Assembly (NCBI GenBank): GCA_001556125.1
Contig: LSIG01000170.1
Coordinates: 1-52,217, forward strand
Reading direction: 5' to 3'
Source of the DNA: Rhizobiales bacterium CCH10-E5
Lineage (GTDB): Bacteria; Pseudomonadota; Alphaproteobacteria; Rhizobiales; Beijerinckiaceae
DNA: 52,217 nt
Shown: positions 25,116 to 34,202 of the stretch, piece by piece
How the letters are laid out: every line of letters starts with the position of its first letter
Numbering within the stretch: position 1 is the stretch's first letter
Program-made: the position numbers and the translations under genes
The notes under the pieces: model-generated
Told to the model about the DNA's origin: nothing
The model's input: the letters and a program-made list of their open reading frames with translations, nothing else
The model's database searches: none

Positions 25116-27044
25116 TCAGCCGCGCTGCTCGAGCGCCTGACGGACCATCCGGTGAAAGCCGTAGAGGTCCTCGAAGGTGGTGAGGCTGCCATCGGCGCCG
25201 ACGACATGCGTGTTGTAGACGAGATGGATCGCCAGCGGCTGAGGCAGGTTGATGCGGCGCTCGCCCGAACCGATGAGGCGCTTCAGACGCTCATGGGTCC
25301 ATTCCGGCCCGAGAACCTGATCGGCGAGCTGGAAGGGATTGTCGACACGCACGCAGCCATGGCTGAAGGCGCGGCGCTCCTGGGCGAAGAGCCTGCGGTT
25401 GGGCGTGTCGTGCAGATAGACGGCGTGATCGTTCGGGAACATGAATTTGATCCAGCCGAGCGCGTTGCGCTCGCCCGGCGGCTGGCGGACCGAGATGCCG
25501 CCGCCCTTGGTCCGCGTCACCACATAGCCGCGCTTGGCGGCATAGTCCGGATCGGCGGCGAGCCCGGGAATGAACTCCTTGCGCAGAATCGAGGGCGGCA
25601 CGTACCAGGACGGATTGACGATGACGTGGTCCATCCGGTGCGAAAAGATGGGCGTCGCCGTCTCCGGCTTGCCGACGATGGCGCGCGTCTCGTGGACGAC
25701 TTGGCCCTGGCGGACGACGCGGACGCGGAATTCCGGGACATTGACCATGATGTGGTCGGCGCCGAGATCGGTCGGCAGCCAGCGCCAGCGCTCCATCTGG
25801 GCGACGATATCCTGCTCGCCGCGGGCCGTCGCCGGTGTGCCGAGGGCGGCGAGCGTCTGCGCGCCGAGCACGCCGGTCGCAGGCAGGCCCGCCTGCTTCT
25901 GGAAGGCGGCCAGAGCAGTCGCGGTGGAGCGATCGAAGACGGGCTCTTCGCTGGGGCCGAGGCCGAGCCGGGCGCGCACCAGCGGCACGCGGTCGTCGCG
26001 CATGCCGAGCTTCAGCGCCGGGCCGGCGGGAATGCGCACCAGCGGCGTGTCGTCGAGATGCTCGCGCAACTCGGCGAGCTTGGCCTTGAGCCGCCGATAG
26101 CCCTCATGGGGCGGGTTGTAAGCGGCCAGCACGGCGCCGGCATCGGCCGCGCCCGCGAGCTCCGAAAGGACTTCGGTGGCGGAGGGTAACGAGAGCGTCG
26201 GCGTCAGCAGCTTCGACAGGCGGCGGGGATCGACGCGGGCGCCGCGCGCGTCGCGGGCATAGAGCACGGCCAGCGCCGAGAGTCGGACGTCGGCTTCGGC
26301 GAGGCTGCCCTTGTCGCTCGCCTCGAAGGCGGGCAGCGGATAGTCGGTCGGGCGCAACCCGTCCTCGCCGGCGCGGCCGAGGCGCTCGGTCAGGCGCAGG
26401 CCGGCGGCGCTCCAGCCGCGTCCTTCGATCCAGAGCGGCCGGTTGCCGTTGGCCTCGTAGGCGGCGAGGATCTCGGCGCGCTCGCGCTCGGCGAGGCGCG
26501 GCAGGGCCAGCGCGTCGGCCGCGCGGGCGGCAATGTCGGCGGCGTATTCGGATCCGGCGGGCAGGTCGACGACGACCTTCGGCAGGTCGGGCGGGGCGAT
26601 CGCCGGCTCGGCGCTGCGCAGCACGGGGGCGGCCTGCGGCGCGGCGAGCGCGGGATCGGTCGGCGGCAGCTCGATCTCGGGGATGTCCAGGACCAGCGGC
26701 TGGTCGGGCACTGCGACGAGCGCGGCGGGCAGTTCCGGCGTGGCGAGGCTGCCCTCGGGGCGCGCGGAAGGTGTGACCGCGCCGGTGACCATGCCGGGTT
26801 CGGCGGCGGGCGCGTTTGCGGTGTCCGTTTGCGGGGCGGGCTCGGCGGGAGCGGCTTCCGTGCTGACCGGAGCCTGCGCGGCTTGCGGCTGTTCGTCGGC
26901 ATGCAGGAGCAAGGCGGGTTGTTCCGGCAGCGGAATGCCGAGTGTCGGATCGATGGCCTGGCCTTCGGCGGAGACGGCAGTGGCGGTCAGGGACAGGGCC
27001 AGAGCCGAGACACAAGCCAGATTCGCCCAGTGGCGACGACGCAT
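25116..27044 (-). CDS. L,D-transpeptidase with scaffold and peptidoglycan-binding domains (YcbB/LdtD-like)
   Basis: A 642-residue periplasmic crosslinking enzyme. A signal peptide (NLACVSALALSLTATAVSAE) is followed by a Pro/Ala-rich stretch to about residue 170. Next come a YcbB-type scaffold domain (about 190-370), a PG_binding_1 repeat (VFDRSTATALAAFQKQAG, then LPATGVLGAQTLAAL) and the YkuD domain, with HRMDHVIVNPSWYVPPSILR and the catalytic SHGCVRVDNP (Cys564). It forms 3-3 crosslinks between meso-DAP residues in the family's known members. The ATG at 27044 has AGGA 9 bases upstream; a longer frame to 27170 lacks homology-like sequence. It follows the response-regulator gene by 106 bases on the same strand. 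Confidence 0.93.
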   Translation of the reverse strand: MRRRHWANLACVSALALSLTATAVSAEGQAIDPTLGIPLPEQPALLLHADEQPQAAQAPVSTEAAPAEPAPQTDTANAPAAEPGMVTGAVTPSARPEGSLATPELPAALVAVPDQPLVLDIPEIELPPTDPALAAPQAAPVLRSAEPAIAPPDLPKVVVDLPAGSEYAADIAARAADALALPRLAERERAEILAAYEANGNRPLWIEGRGWSAAGLRLTERLGRAGEDGLRPTDYPLPAFEASDKGSLAEADVRLSALAVLYARDARGARVDPRRLSKLLTPTLSLPSATEVLSELAGAADAGAVLAAYNPPHEGYRRLKAKLAELREHLDDTPLVRIPAGPALKLGMRDDRVPLVRARLGLGPSEEPVFDRSTATALAAFQKQAGLPATGVLGAQTLAALGTPATARGEQDIVAQMERWRWLPTDLGADHIMVNVPEFRVRVVRQGQVVHETRAIVGKPETATPIFSHRMDHVIVNPSWYVPPSILRKEFIPGLAADPDYAAKRGYVVTRTKGGGISVRQPPGERNALGWIKFMFPNDHAVYLHDTPNRRLFAQERRAFSHGCVRVDNPFQLADQVLGPEWTHERLKRLIGSGERRINLPQPLAIHLVYNTHVVGADGSLTTFEDLYGFHRMVRQALEQRG

Positions 27045-27150
27045 GGTCGCTATTCCTGAATTTTGGCCGAGAGCCGCATTCCTGCGTGACTCGGCCGGTT
27101 TCGACAAGATGCGGCAGCGCAACAGGCGCCGCCATTCGCTTGGTCGCGGC

Positions 27151-28644
27151 TCAGGCCGCGTCGGTTTCATCCGCGCCGGAGCCGGGCTCGATCAGCCCGT
27201 AATCCTTGAGCTTGCGGTAGAGCGTCGAGCGGCCGATGCCGAGCTTGCGCGAGATCTCGGACATGTGCCCGCGGTAATGGGCGAGGGCGAATTTGATGAT
27301 CTCGCGCTCGAGTTCATCGAGCGTGCGCATGTCGGAGCCGGCGACGAGTTCCAGCGAGTTGGGGTCGCGCACCGGCATCTGGATAATCCGCGGGGGCTCG
27401 CTGCGCGCCTCGGCCGGGCCGAGCGGCGCGGGGGCGGGCGGGATGCGCACATCGTAGCCCTCCATCTGCGCGGCGATCTGCGGGAATTCGGCGACCGTCA
27501 GCTCGTCGCCGTCCGCCAGCACCACGGCGCGGAACATCGCGTTCTCGAGCTGGCGGACATTGCCCGGCCAGTCATAGCCGCCGATCAGGGAGAGCGCTTC
27601 GGCGCCGATGCCGCGCAGCTTCTTGCCCTCCTCGGCGGCGAAGCGGGCGAGGAAGCCGCGCGCCAGGTCCGGAATGTCCTCGCGGCGCTGGCGCAGCGGC
27701 GGCAGCGTGATCGGGAAGACGTTGAGGCGGTAGTAGAGGTCCTCGCGGAACTCACCCGCCTTGACCTGATCGAGCAGGCTCTTGTTCGTCGCCGAGATGA
27801 TGCGGATGTCGACGCGCACCGACTTCTTGCCGCCGACAGGATCGACCTCGCCTTCCTGGATCGCGCGCAGCAGCTTCACCTGCGCGTCGAGCGGCAGTTC
27901 GCCGACCTCGTCGAGGAAGAGCGTGCCGCCGCTGGCCTCGACGAATTTGCCGACATGGCGCTCGGTGGCGCCGGTGAAAGCGCCCTTCTCGTGGCCGAAG
28001 AGGATCGACTCGACGAGGTTGTGCGGGATCGCGCCGCAGTTGACGGTAACGAAGGGCTTGCCCTTGCGGTCGCTCGAACCCTGGATGGCGCGGGCGAGCA
28101 CCTCCTTGCCGACGCCGGATTCACCCTCGATCAGGATCGGGATGTTGGACTTCGCCGCGCGCTCGGCCAGGCGCACGACGCGCGCCATGTCGGCGCTCTT
28201 GGTGGCGAGATCGCGGAAGCCGAGCGTGCCGGAGGCGCGGCGCTTGATGTGGCGCAGCTCGTGCTCGAGGGCGCCGAGCTTGAGCGCGTTCTTGAGCGAG
28301 ATCTGCAGCCGCTCGGCGCCGACCGGCTTGACGACGAAGTCGATTGCGCCGGCGCGCATCGCCTGGACGACGGTCTCGATCGAGCCATTGGCGGTCTGCA
28401 CGATGACCGGGGTCTCGATGGAGCGCTCGCGCAGCGCGGCCAGGACGCCCATGCCGTCGAGTTCGGGCATGACGAGATCGAGCACGATCGCGTCGAAGCG
28501 GTCGCCCTCGGGACCCGTCAGCATCTGGAGGGCGGCCTGGCCGGTCTCCGCGACGACGGCGTCATAACCGCAACGCTTCAGCATGGCGTCCAGCAGGCGG
28601 CGCTGGACGGGATCGTCGTCGACGACGAGAACGGTGGCGGTCAT
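27151..28644 (-). CDS. Orphan NtrC-family response regulator (receiver-AAA+-Fis)
   Basis: A 497-residue sigma-54 activator. The receiver domain (1-120) has the acidic pocket at VVDDD (7-11), phosphoacceptor Asp56 ([11 protein letters not shown]) and Lys106. The AAA+ domain has Walker A GESGVGKE (174-181), the sigma-54 contact loop GAFTGA (221-226), Walker [12 protein letters not shown] and [12 protein letters not shown]. The C-terminal Fis helix-turn-helix is [19 protein letters not shown]. The start at 28644 gives [11 protein letters not shown], a standard receiver beginning. No histidine kinase is adjacent. A perfect TTAA-N7-TTAA box lies about 90 bases upstream, so cell-cycle control resembling that of Caulobacter TacA is possible but is inference. 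Confidence 0.94.
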   Translation of the reverse strand: MTATVLVVDDDPVQRRLLDAMLKRCGYDAVVAETGQAALQMLTGPEGDRFDAIVLDLVMPELDGMGVLAALRERSIETPVIVQTANGSIETVVQAMRAGAIDFVVKPVGAERLQISLKNALKLGALEHELRHIKRRASGTLGFRDLATKSADMARVVRLAERAAKSNIPILIEGESGVGKEVLARAIQGSSDRKGKPFVTVNCGAIPHNLVESILFGHEKGAFTGATERHVGKFVEASGGTLFLDEVGELPLDAQVKLLRAIQEGEVDPVGGKKSVRVDIRIISATNKSLLDQVKAGEFREDLYYRLNVFPITLPPLRQRREDIPDLARGFLARFAAEEGKKLRGIGAEALSLIGGYDWPGNVRQLENAMFRAVVLADGDELTVAEFPQIAAQMEGYDVRIPPAPAPLGPAEARSEPPRIIQMPVRDPNSLELVAGSDMRTLDELEREIIKFALAHYRGHMSEISRKLGIGRSTLYRKLKDYGLIEPGSGADETDAA

Positions 28645-28732
28645 GACACCTCGAAGGCTGAAGGCGGTGGACAAGCCGGCCGCTCCAGGGGGCGCCGGCT
28701 GTTCCGTTCTGGGTCATTCTCGGCCAGAACGG

Positions 28733-28747
28733 TTAAGCGGCGCTTAA
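28733..28747. promoter_or_regulatory. Perfect CtrA-type box
   Basis: TTAAGCGGCGCTTAA fits TTAA-N7-TTAA exactly and is also a near-perfect palindrome. It lies in the divergent gap, 89 bases upstream of the response-regulator start and 103 bases upstream of the oligopeptidase start, so it could serve either gene. Confidence 0.5.
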
Positions 28748-28849
28748 GCGCACGGCGCCGGGGGCCGCGACGCCGGCGGAGATTGATCCCGGCCAGTGCC
28801 CCGCGCATATGAGGGGGAGCCGGGGTTCCCATCTGCGAGGTTGCCGACC

Positions 28850-30694
28850 ATGACCAATGCGTTCGACCAGGTGCTGCGCGCCACTGCGACGGGAAGCGCC
28901 GCCGCGGCCGCCAAATCCCTGGGCACGCTGCCGGAATGGGATCTGAGCCATCTCTATCCCGGCCTGGATTCCCCCGCGCTGAAGGCGGATCTCGACCGGG
29001 CGCTGGCCGATTCGCAGAGCTTCGCGGCGCTCTATCGCGGCAAGCTCGCCGCGCTGGCGGAGCGCGAGGACGGGGCCGCGGCGCTGGCCGAGGCGGTGAA
29101 GGCGTTCGAGACGCTCAGCGACCTGCTCGGCCGCATCGGCGCCTATGCGGGCCTCGTTTATGCCGGCGACACCACCGACCCGCAGCGCGCCAAGTTCTAC
29201 GGGGACACGCAGGACAAGCTGAACGCGGCGGTGACCGAGCTGCTGTTCTTCGAACTCGAGCTGAACCGGATCGAGCCCGAGCTTCTGGCCGGCGTCTCTG
29301 CGACGGCGCCGCTCTCGCATTGGAAGCCTTGGCTCGACGATCTCGCCAAGGACAAGCCGCACCAGCTCGAGGACCGGATCGAGGCGCTCTTCCACGAGAA
29401 GTCGATGACCGGGCACGCCGCCTGGAACCGGCTCTTCGACGAGACCATCGCCTCGCTGCGCTTCCGGATCGGCGGCGAGGAGCTGACGCTGGAGCCGACG
29501 CTCAACAAGCTGCAGGACGCCGACGGCGCGGTGCGCAAGGAGGCGGCCGAGGCCTTGAGCAGCGTCTTCCGCGGGCAGCTGCGGACCTTCGCTCTGATCA
29601 CCAACACGCTCGCCAAGGACAAGGAAATCTCCGACCGCTGGCGCAAATTCGAGGACGTCGCGGATTCGCGCCATCTCGCAAACCGGGTGGAGCGCGAGGT
29701 CGTGGATGCGCTGGTGAGCGCCGTGCGCGAGGCCTATCCGCGCCTGTCGCACCGCTACTACAAGCTGAAGGCGAAGTGGTTCGGGCGCGAGGCGCTGGAT
29801 TTCTGGGACCGCAATGCGCCGCTGCCCAAGGTCGAGCAGCGCACGATCCCCTGGACGGAGGCGCGCGATACGGTGCTCGACGCTTATGGTGCCTTCTCAC
29901 CGCGGATGGCGGAGATCGCGCGGCGCTTCTTCGACGAGCAATGGATCGACGCGCCGGTGCGGCCCGGAAAGGCGCCCGGCGCCTTCGCCCATCCGACGGT
30001 GCCGTCCGCGCACCCCTATGTGCTGGTCAATTATCAGGGCAAGCCGCGGGACGTGATGACGCTCGCCCATGAGCTCGGCCATGGCGTGCATCAGGTGCTG
30101 GCGGCGCCGAACGGCGCGCTGATGGCGCCCACGCCGCTGACGCTGGCCGAGACGGCGAGCGTCTTCGGCGAGATGCTGACCTTCCGCCGACTACTCGACG
30201 GCACGCAGGACCCCAGGCAGCGCAAGGCGATGCTGGCCGCGAAGGTCGAGGACATGATCAACACGGTCGTGCGCCAGATCGCCTTCTACTCCTTCGAGCG
30301 GAAGGTTCATGAGTCGCGCAGATCGGGAGAGCTGACGGCCGAGGCCCTGTGCGAACTCTGGATGAGCGTTCAGGCGGAGAGCCTGGGGCCGGCGATCCGG
30401 CTCGGGCCGGGCTACGAGCCGTTCTGGTGCTACATTCCCCACTTCATCCATTCGCCCTTTTATGTCTACGCCTATGCCTTCGGCGACTGCCTGGTGAACT
30501 CGCTCTACGGCGTGTACCGGAATGCGGCGGAGGGGTTCCAGGAGCGGTACTTCGCGCTGCTCTCGGCGGGCGGCACCAAGCATCACGCCGAGCTGCTGGC
30601 GCCGTTCGGGCTGGATGCGCGGGATCCCGCGTTCTGGCAGATCGGGCTCACCATGATCGAGGGCATGATCATCGAGCTGGAGGGGATGGAGTAG
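28850..30694 (+). CDS. M3 family oligoendopeptidase (PepF-like)
   Basis: A 614-residue cytoplasmic zinc peptidase of family M3 that trims short peptides. The active site LAHELGHGVHQV carries the HExGH motif; the third ligand region is LTLAETASVFGEML, and the substrate-binding C-terminus includes FIHSPFYVYAYAFGDCLV. N-terminal features LGTLPEWDLSHLYPGLDSP and SFAALYRGKLAAL match the PepF/oligoendopeptidase F clade. The start at 28850 has GAGG about 10 bases upstream; an earlier ATG at 28796 is poorer. Divergent from the response regulator. A REP-like element follows the stop. Confidence 0.94.
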   Translation: MTNAFDQVLRATATGSAAAAAKSLGTLPEWDLSHLYPGLDSPALKADLDRALADSQSFAALYRGKLAALAEREDGAAALAEAVKAFETLSDLLGRIGAYAGLVYAGDTTDPQRAKFYGDTQDKLNAAVTELLFFELELNRIEPELLAGVSATAPLSHWKPWLDDLAKDKPHQLEDRIEALFHEKSMTGHAAWNRLFDETIASLRFRIGGEELTLEPTLNKLQDADGAVRKEAAEALSSVFRGQLRTFALITNTLAKDKEISDRWRKFEDVADSRHLANRVEREVVDALVSAVREAYPRLSHRYYKLKAKWFGREALDFWDRNAPLPKVEQRTIPWTEARDTVLDAYGAFSPRMAEIARRFFDEQWIDAPVRPGKAPGAFAHPTVPSAHPYVLVNYQGKPRDVMTLAHELGHGVHQVLAAPNGALMAPTPLTLAETASVFGEMLTFRRLLDGTQDPRQRKAMLAAKVEDMINTVVRQIAFYSFERKVHESRRSGELTAEALCELWMSVQAESLGPAIRLGPGYEPFWCYIPHFIHSPFYVYAYAFGDCLVNSLYGVYRNAAEGFQERYFALLSAGGTKHHAELLAPFGLDARDPAFWQIGLTMIEGMIIELEGME

Positions 30695-30704
30695 CCCCGT
30701 CACG

Positions 30705-30786
30705 TCATGGTCGGGCTCGACCCGACCATCTCATGACCGGAGAGCGCTGGTTTCCGGGATTCTCGGGTCAAGCCCGAGAATGACGC
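30705..30786. repeat. REP-like double-hairpin element, copy 2
   Basis: Two stem-loops between convergent genes: ATGGTCGGG (30707-30715) with CCCGACCAT (30721-30729), and ATTCTCGGG (30759-30767) with CCCGAGAAT (30773-30781). The second pair is identical to the first pair of the element at 6771, and both copies carry GTCAT/ATGAC flanks. A dispersed palindrome that may also terminate transcription from both sides. Confidence 0.8.
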
Positions 30787-30790
30787 TGGG

Positions 30791-32320
30791 TTAGAACTGC
30801 AGCCTCAGGCCCACCTGCGCGATATTCGCGGTGTAGTCCGAATTCTGGGCGGTCGAGTTCAGCCGTTCATGGGTGAAGCTCGCGCGGATCGCCACGGTCC
30901 GCGTCAGCTTGTATTCGACGCGGGCCCCGAGGCTCGAGAAGTCCTCGCGCAGGCCCTGTCCCTCATATTCGGTGCGGCCGAAGCTGGCGATGCCGGTGAC
31001 GGTGAGGTTGCGGCGCAACGCGTGGGCGATCTCGAGCGAGACGCGCCGCGCCGTGGTGCCCGAGGAGCCCGCAATCGTCGTGTCGCCGAGTTCGGAGGTG
31101 CCGCGCAGGGTGACGGTGGTGAGCGGCGTCGGCGACCACAGGATGGCGGCATCGCCGACGAATCCTTTCAGGTCGCGCAGTCTTGCATCGTCGTAGCGGC
31201 GGTTCTGGTAGCCGGCCGAGATTTCTCCGGTGAGCTGGCGGCTGATCTCGAAGGTCGAGCCTATACGGATGGTGGCGCCATCGGACGAGCGCCGATAGCC
31301 GCTGGAATCGACGGCCTGGTCGAATTCGCGGGTGTCGACCTCACCCTGGACGAAGGGCCTGAACCCCGGCGTCACCTCGTAGCCGGCGCGCAGGCGCAGG
31401 CCGTATTGCGTCTGGTTACGGTCGCGCTGGCTGACGATCCCGCCATTGCTGAGCTTGCCATCCTCATAGTCGCTGCGGTCGACCGAGCCGCGCAGCGTCA
31501 TCTGCAGGCGATTGATGTCATGGGTGACGCCGGCGGAGCCGCCATATTGATAGATCAGCGGCCGACCGACGACGGCGGAGGTCAGGTCCGGCGAGCCGGG
31601 GCGCTGGGTGTCGATCCTGCCCCGCGTCTCCAGAAGGATGCGTGTGTCGCGCGAGGCGTCGAGCCTCAGGTCGAGATTGCCCTCGCCATCGGGGCGCGAG
31701 GCGTTATCGTCGCGGAAAAAGCGGCTGTAGCCGCCGCGCAGCTTGCCCTTCAGTTCATGCACGTTCCAGTCCGACTGGACGTCGAGGTCGCCCTCCAGCC
31801 GGCCGAAGGCGGAGCCCGTGCGGGTCGAGCCCGCCGTCCGCTGCGGGTTGGTGTCGTAGCCGACACTGCTGGTCAGGCCTGGCTTCAGTGTGGCGTTGCC
31901 GAGCCGCAGCCCGAGCGGTGCGTAAGGATCCTCCTCAGCCGCGGCGCGCCGGCGCGGGGGCGGTGGTGGCGGCGGCGTGGTCGGCAGGCCCGCGACGCCG
32001 GTCTGCGGGGCGCGGAACTGGCGCTGGGTGACGCCGCGCACGCCACTGGCGCGCACCGGCCGGCTGGCAAAAGGCGGGGCGCGGCGGGAAACGGTGGTGG
32101 GCTGGCCCTGAATCAGGGCGGCGGGATCACGAACCGAATCCGGCGTGGCCGAGAGAGGCGCCGCAGGCAAGTCCGGCACCGTCGGCTGGGCGACATAGGC
32201 CGGCACGCTCGGCCGCAGCGGCGTGCGCCGCGCCTGCTGCGCAGCGACGGACGACGCGGCGAGCACGAGGCTCGCGGCGGCGACGCCGGTCAGCAGCAGG
32301 GACGGGGCAGGCCGGGGCAT
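30791..32320 (-). CDS. Outer-membrane beta-barrel protein (BBP2-like)
   Basis: A 509-residue exported protein: signal peptide (LLLTGVAAASLVLAASSVAA|QQ), a Pro-rich segment to about residue 125 (including a run of seven prolines), then an extended series of amphipathic strands such as ELKGKLRGGYSRFF, NLDLRLDASRDTRILLETRG and YGLRLRAGYEVTPGFRPFVQ. It ends in VGLRLQF with the C-terminal phenylalanine needed for BAM-mediated insertion. The pattern fits the outer-membrane beta-barrel family PF10082 (BBP2_2), found as a putative porin or polysaccharide-related barrel. No exopolysaccharide genes flank it except kdsD, which is divergent 149 bases away. Confidence 0.85.
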   Translation of the reverse strand: MPRPAPSLLLTGVAAASLVLAASSVAAQQARRTPLRPSVPAYVAQPTVPDLPAAPLSATPDSVRDPAALIQGQPTTVSRRAPPFASRPVRASGVRGVTQRQFRAPQTGVAGLPTTPPPPPPPRRRAAAEEDPYAPLGLRLGNATLKPGLTSSVGYDTNPQRTAGSTRTGSAFGRLEGDLDVQSDWNVHELKGKLRGGYSRFFRDDNASRPDGEGNLDLRLDASRDTRILLETRGRIDTQRPGSPDLTSAVVGRPLIYQYGGSAGVTHDINRLQMTLRGSVDRSDYEDGKLSNGGIVSQRDRNQTQYGLRLRAGYEVTPGFRPFVQGEVDTREFDQAVDSSGYRRSSDGATIRIGSTFEISRQLTGEISAGYQNRRYDDARLRDLKGFVGDAAILWSPTPLTTVTLRGTSELGDTTIAGSSGTTARRVSLEIAHALRRNLTVTGIASFGRTEYEGQGLREDFSSLGARVEYKLTRTVAIRASFTHERLNSTAQNSDYTANIAQVGLRLQF

Positions 32321-32469
32321 GGGGCGGCGTGGCTCCAGGAACGGGCTTTGACGCGCCGGACAGCGCGCGCATGGTTAACGGAGTTAAAACGAAGGGGGTT
32401 AACGGGCCGTCAATGACGGGGCGCCCCGAAGCTGGCCCCCCTGCGCGCGGCTGTGCTAGAGCGCGCGCC

Positions 32470-33441
32470 ATGACAGCCGATATCCGCGCTTCCGCGCTCC
32501 GCACCGTCGCGACCGAACGTGCCGGGCTCGACACGCTCCATGACGCGCTCGCCAACGGGATGGGCGAGGCCTTCGCCGCCGCCGTCGCGATGATCCGGGC
32601 GGCGGGCGGGCGCGTCATCGTTTCCGGCATGGGCAAGTCCGGCCATGTCGGACGCAAGATCGCCGCGACGCTCGCCTCCACCGGCACGCCGGCGCATTTC
32701 GTCCATCCCGCCGAAGCCAGCCATGGCGATCTGGGCATGGTCCAGCCCGAGGACGTGGTGATCGCCCTGTCCTGGTCGGGCGAGACGGCGGAGCTGGCGG
32801 CGATCGTCGGCCACACGAGGCGTTTCCGCGTCGGCCTGATCGCGATCACGGCCAACGCCGACAGCGCGCTCGGCCGCGAGGCGGATGTGACGCTGCTTCT
32901 GCCCAAGGCGCAGGAAGCCTGCCCGAACGGACTGGCGCCGACGACCTCCACCACGATGCAGATGGCGCTGGGCGATGCGCTCGCCGTGGCCCTGCTCGAG
33001 GCGCGCGGCTTCTCGCGCCAGGACTTTTTCGTCTTTCATCCCGGCGGCAAGCTCGGCGCGCAGCTCAAGACGGTCGCCAGCATCATGCACCGTGATGCGG
33101 CGCTGCCGCTCTGTGGCCTCGACACGGCGATCGCCGATGTGGTCGCTCTGATCTCAGAGAAGGGCTTCGGTTGCGCCGTTGTGGTCGATGCTGACGGGGT
33201 TCTCGCCGGAGTCGTCACCGATGGCGATCTTCGCCGCAAGCTGCTGCGGGCCGGGCCGGCCCAGCGGGCGCGGGACGTGATGACGCCGAATCCGCGCCGG
33301 ATCGCGCCGGATGCGCTGGCAGGCGAGGCGCTGGAAATGGTCAACCGCCTGCGGATCACGGCGCTGATCGTGGCGGATGGCGGGGACCGCCCGGTCGGGC
33401 TGGTCCATGTGCACGACCTGCTGTCGCTCGGGGTGGCCTAG
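32470..33441 (+). CDS. kdsD: D-arabinose 5-phosphate isomerase (KpsF/GutQ family)
   Basis: Converts ribulose 5-phosphate to arabinose 5-phosphate, the precursor of the LPS inner-core sugar Kdo. The 323-residue product has an N-terminal SIS domain with VSGMGKSGHVGRKIAATLAS, VIALSWSGETAEL and TTSTTMQMALGDALAVALL, then two CBS domains (from about residue 200: VASIMHRDAALPLCG, and ARDVMTPNPRRIAPDALAGE). The HPGGKLG linker is typical. The start at 32470 is chosen because sequence upstream is not conserved-looking. Three TTAA-containing motifs (32374-32403) lie in the shared promoter region with the beta-barrel gene but without CtrA spacing. Confidence 0.93.
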   Translation: MTADIRASALRTVATERAGLDTLHDALANGMGEAFAAAVAMIRAAGGRVIVSGMGKSGHVGRKIAATLASTGTPAHFVHPAEASHGDLGMVQPEDVVIALSWSGETAELAAIVGHTRRFRVGLIAITANADSALGREADVTLLLPKAQEACPNGLAPTTSTTMQMALGDALAVALLEARGFSRQDFFVFHPGGKLGAQLKTVASIMHRDAALPLCGLDTAIADVVALISEKGFGCAVVVDADGVLAGVVTDGDLRRKLLRAGPAQRARDVMTPNPRRIAPDALAGEALEMVNRLRITALIVADGGDRPVGLVHVHDLLSLGVA

Positions 33442-33500
33442 CAGGCTCCTTGCGGGCGGATCGAGGATAGAGCGGCCTTGGGGCGCCGTCGCGTCCGGGC

Positions 33501-34022
33501 TCAGCCCTCGACGGCGACGTATTGCGTCTCGATCGATGACTCGTGGGCTTCGTGGTCGAAGCCGTAGATGTGGATCGAGATGGCGTCTTCGGTCCCGAGA
33601 TTGCGCATGCGGTGGATATTGGGGCCGCTCGGCAGCATGCAGGCGACATAGCCGGCCTGGCGATCATGCTGCTCGGTCGCGATGGCGCGCTGCGCGTCGA
33701 TGGCGCGATACCAGGTTTCGGTCACGGTGCCGCTGACGACGCCGAAGCAGCAGGAGCAGTGGTGGTCGTGGATGCAGGTGGTCGAGCCCGGCGCCCAGAC
33801 GATGGCCCAGACGCTGACGGAGTCGTCGCCTGCGAGAAGATTTCGGGTGTAGCCCCCGGGTTTGCGCTCGAGCGGCAGGGCGCGGACGAGGTCGGGCATC
33901 GCGACGAGTTCGCGCAGCACCGAACGGGCCGCCGCGAGATAGTCACGCGAAAGCGTGCCCTCATCCGTCCGCAGGCTGGCGAGAACCGCGCCGCGCCGCT
34001 CCGCGTTCAAGAACCCCTGCAT
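33501..34022 (-). CDS. Cysteine dioxygenase family protein
   Basis: A 173-residue cupin thiol dioxygenase, expected to oxidise cysteine (or a related thiol such as 3-mercaptopropionate) to the sulfinate with mononuclear iron and O2. The iron-binding H-x-H is His85 and His87 in TTCIHDHHCSCCFGVV, with the third ligand His137 in PNIHRMRNLG. GGYTRNLLAG and SGTVTETWYR also fit the family. Four cysteines cluster at 83-92. It is divergent from an Lrp/AsnC regulator, which suggests control by an amino acid. The substrate specificity cannot be fixed from sequence alone. Confidence 0.85.
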   Translation of the reverse strand: MQGFLNAERRGAVLASLRTDEGTLSRDYLAAARSVLRELVAMPDLVRALPLERKPGGYTRNLLAGDDSVSVWAIVWAPGSTTCIHDHHCSCCFGVVSGTVTETWYRAIDAQRAIATEQHDRQAGYVACMLPSGPNIHRMRNLGTEDAISIHIYGFDHEAHESSIETQYVAVEG

Positions 34023-34118
34023 CCGCCAACTCCCGTCGCACCGTCCACCGTCTCAGGATAGCGATGCGGCGGGAAAATGGTTTGCTATCTCGCGGGCGAA
34101 TGCTGCGATCTTGGAAAT

Positions 34119-34133
34119 CCATATCGCCTATGG
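34119..34133. promoter_or_regulatory. Candidate Lrp-type operator
   Basis: CCATA-N5-TATGG, a 15-bp inverted repeat of the size bound by Lrp/AsnC dimers, lies in the AT-richer gap between the dioxygenase and regulator genes, 70 bases before the regulator ATG. Inference from position and symmetry only. Confidence 0.4.
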
Positions 34134-34202
34134 CATGAAATGAAGAATTCTGTTCCCAAGAGTGCGCCGACAAAGCGATCTCTTTGCGAGCCTCGGGGTG
34201 AG

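Noticed and set aside
26533..28812. A 759-codon open frame on the plus strand
   Set aside because: It runs antisense to both the L,D-transpeptidase and the response regulator, has no domain-like pattern, and reflects third-position GC bias.
32374..32403. Three TTAA motifs between the beta-barrel gene and kdsD
   Set aside because: Spacers of 5 and about 11 bases do not fit CtrA; kept only as a remark.
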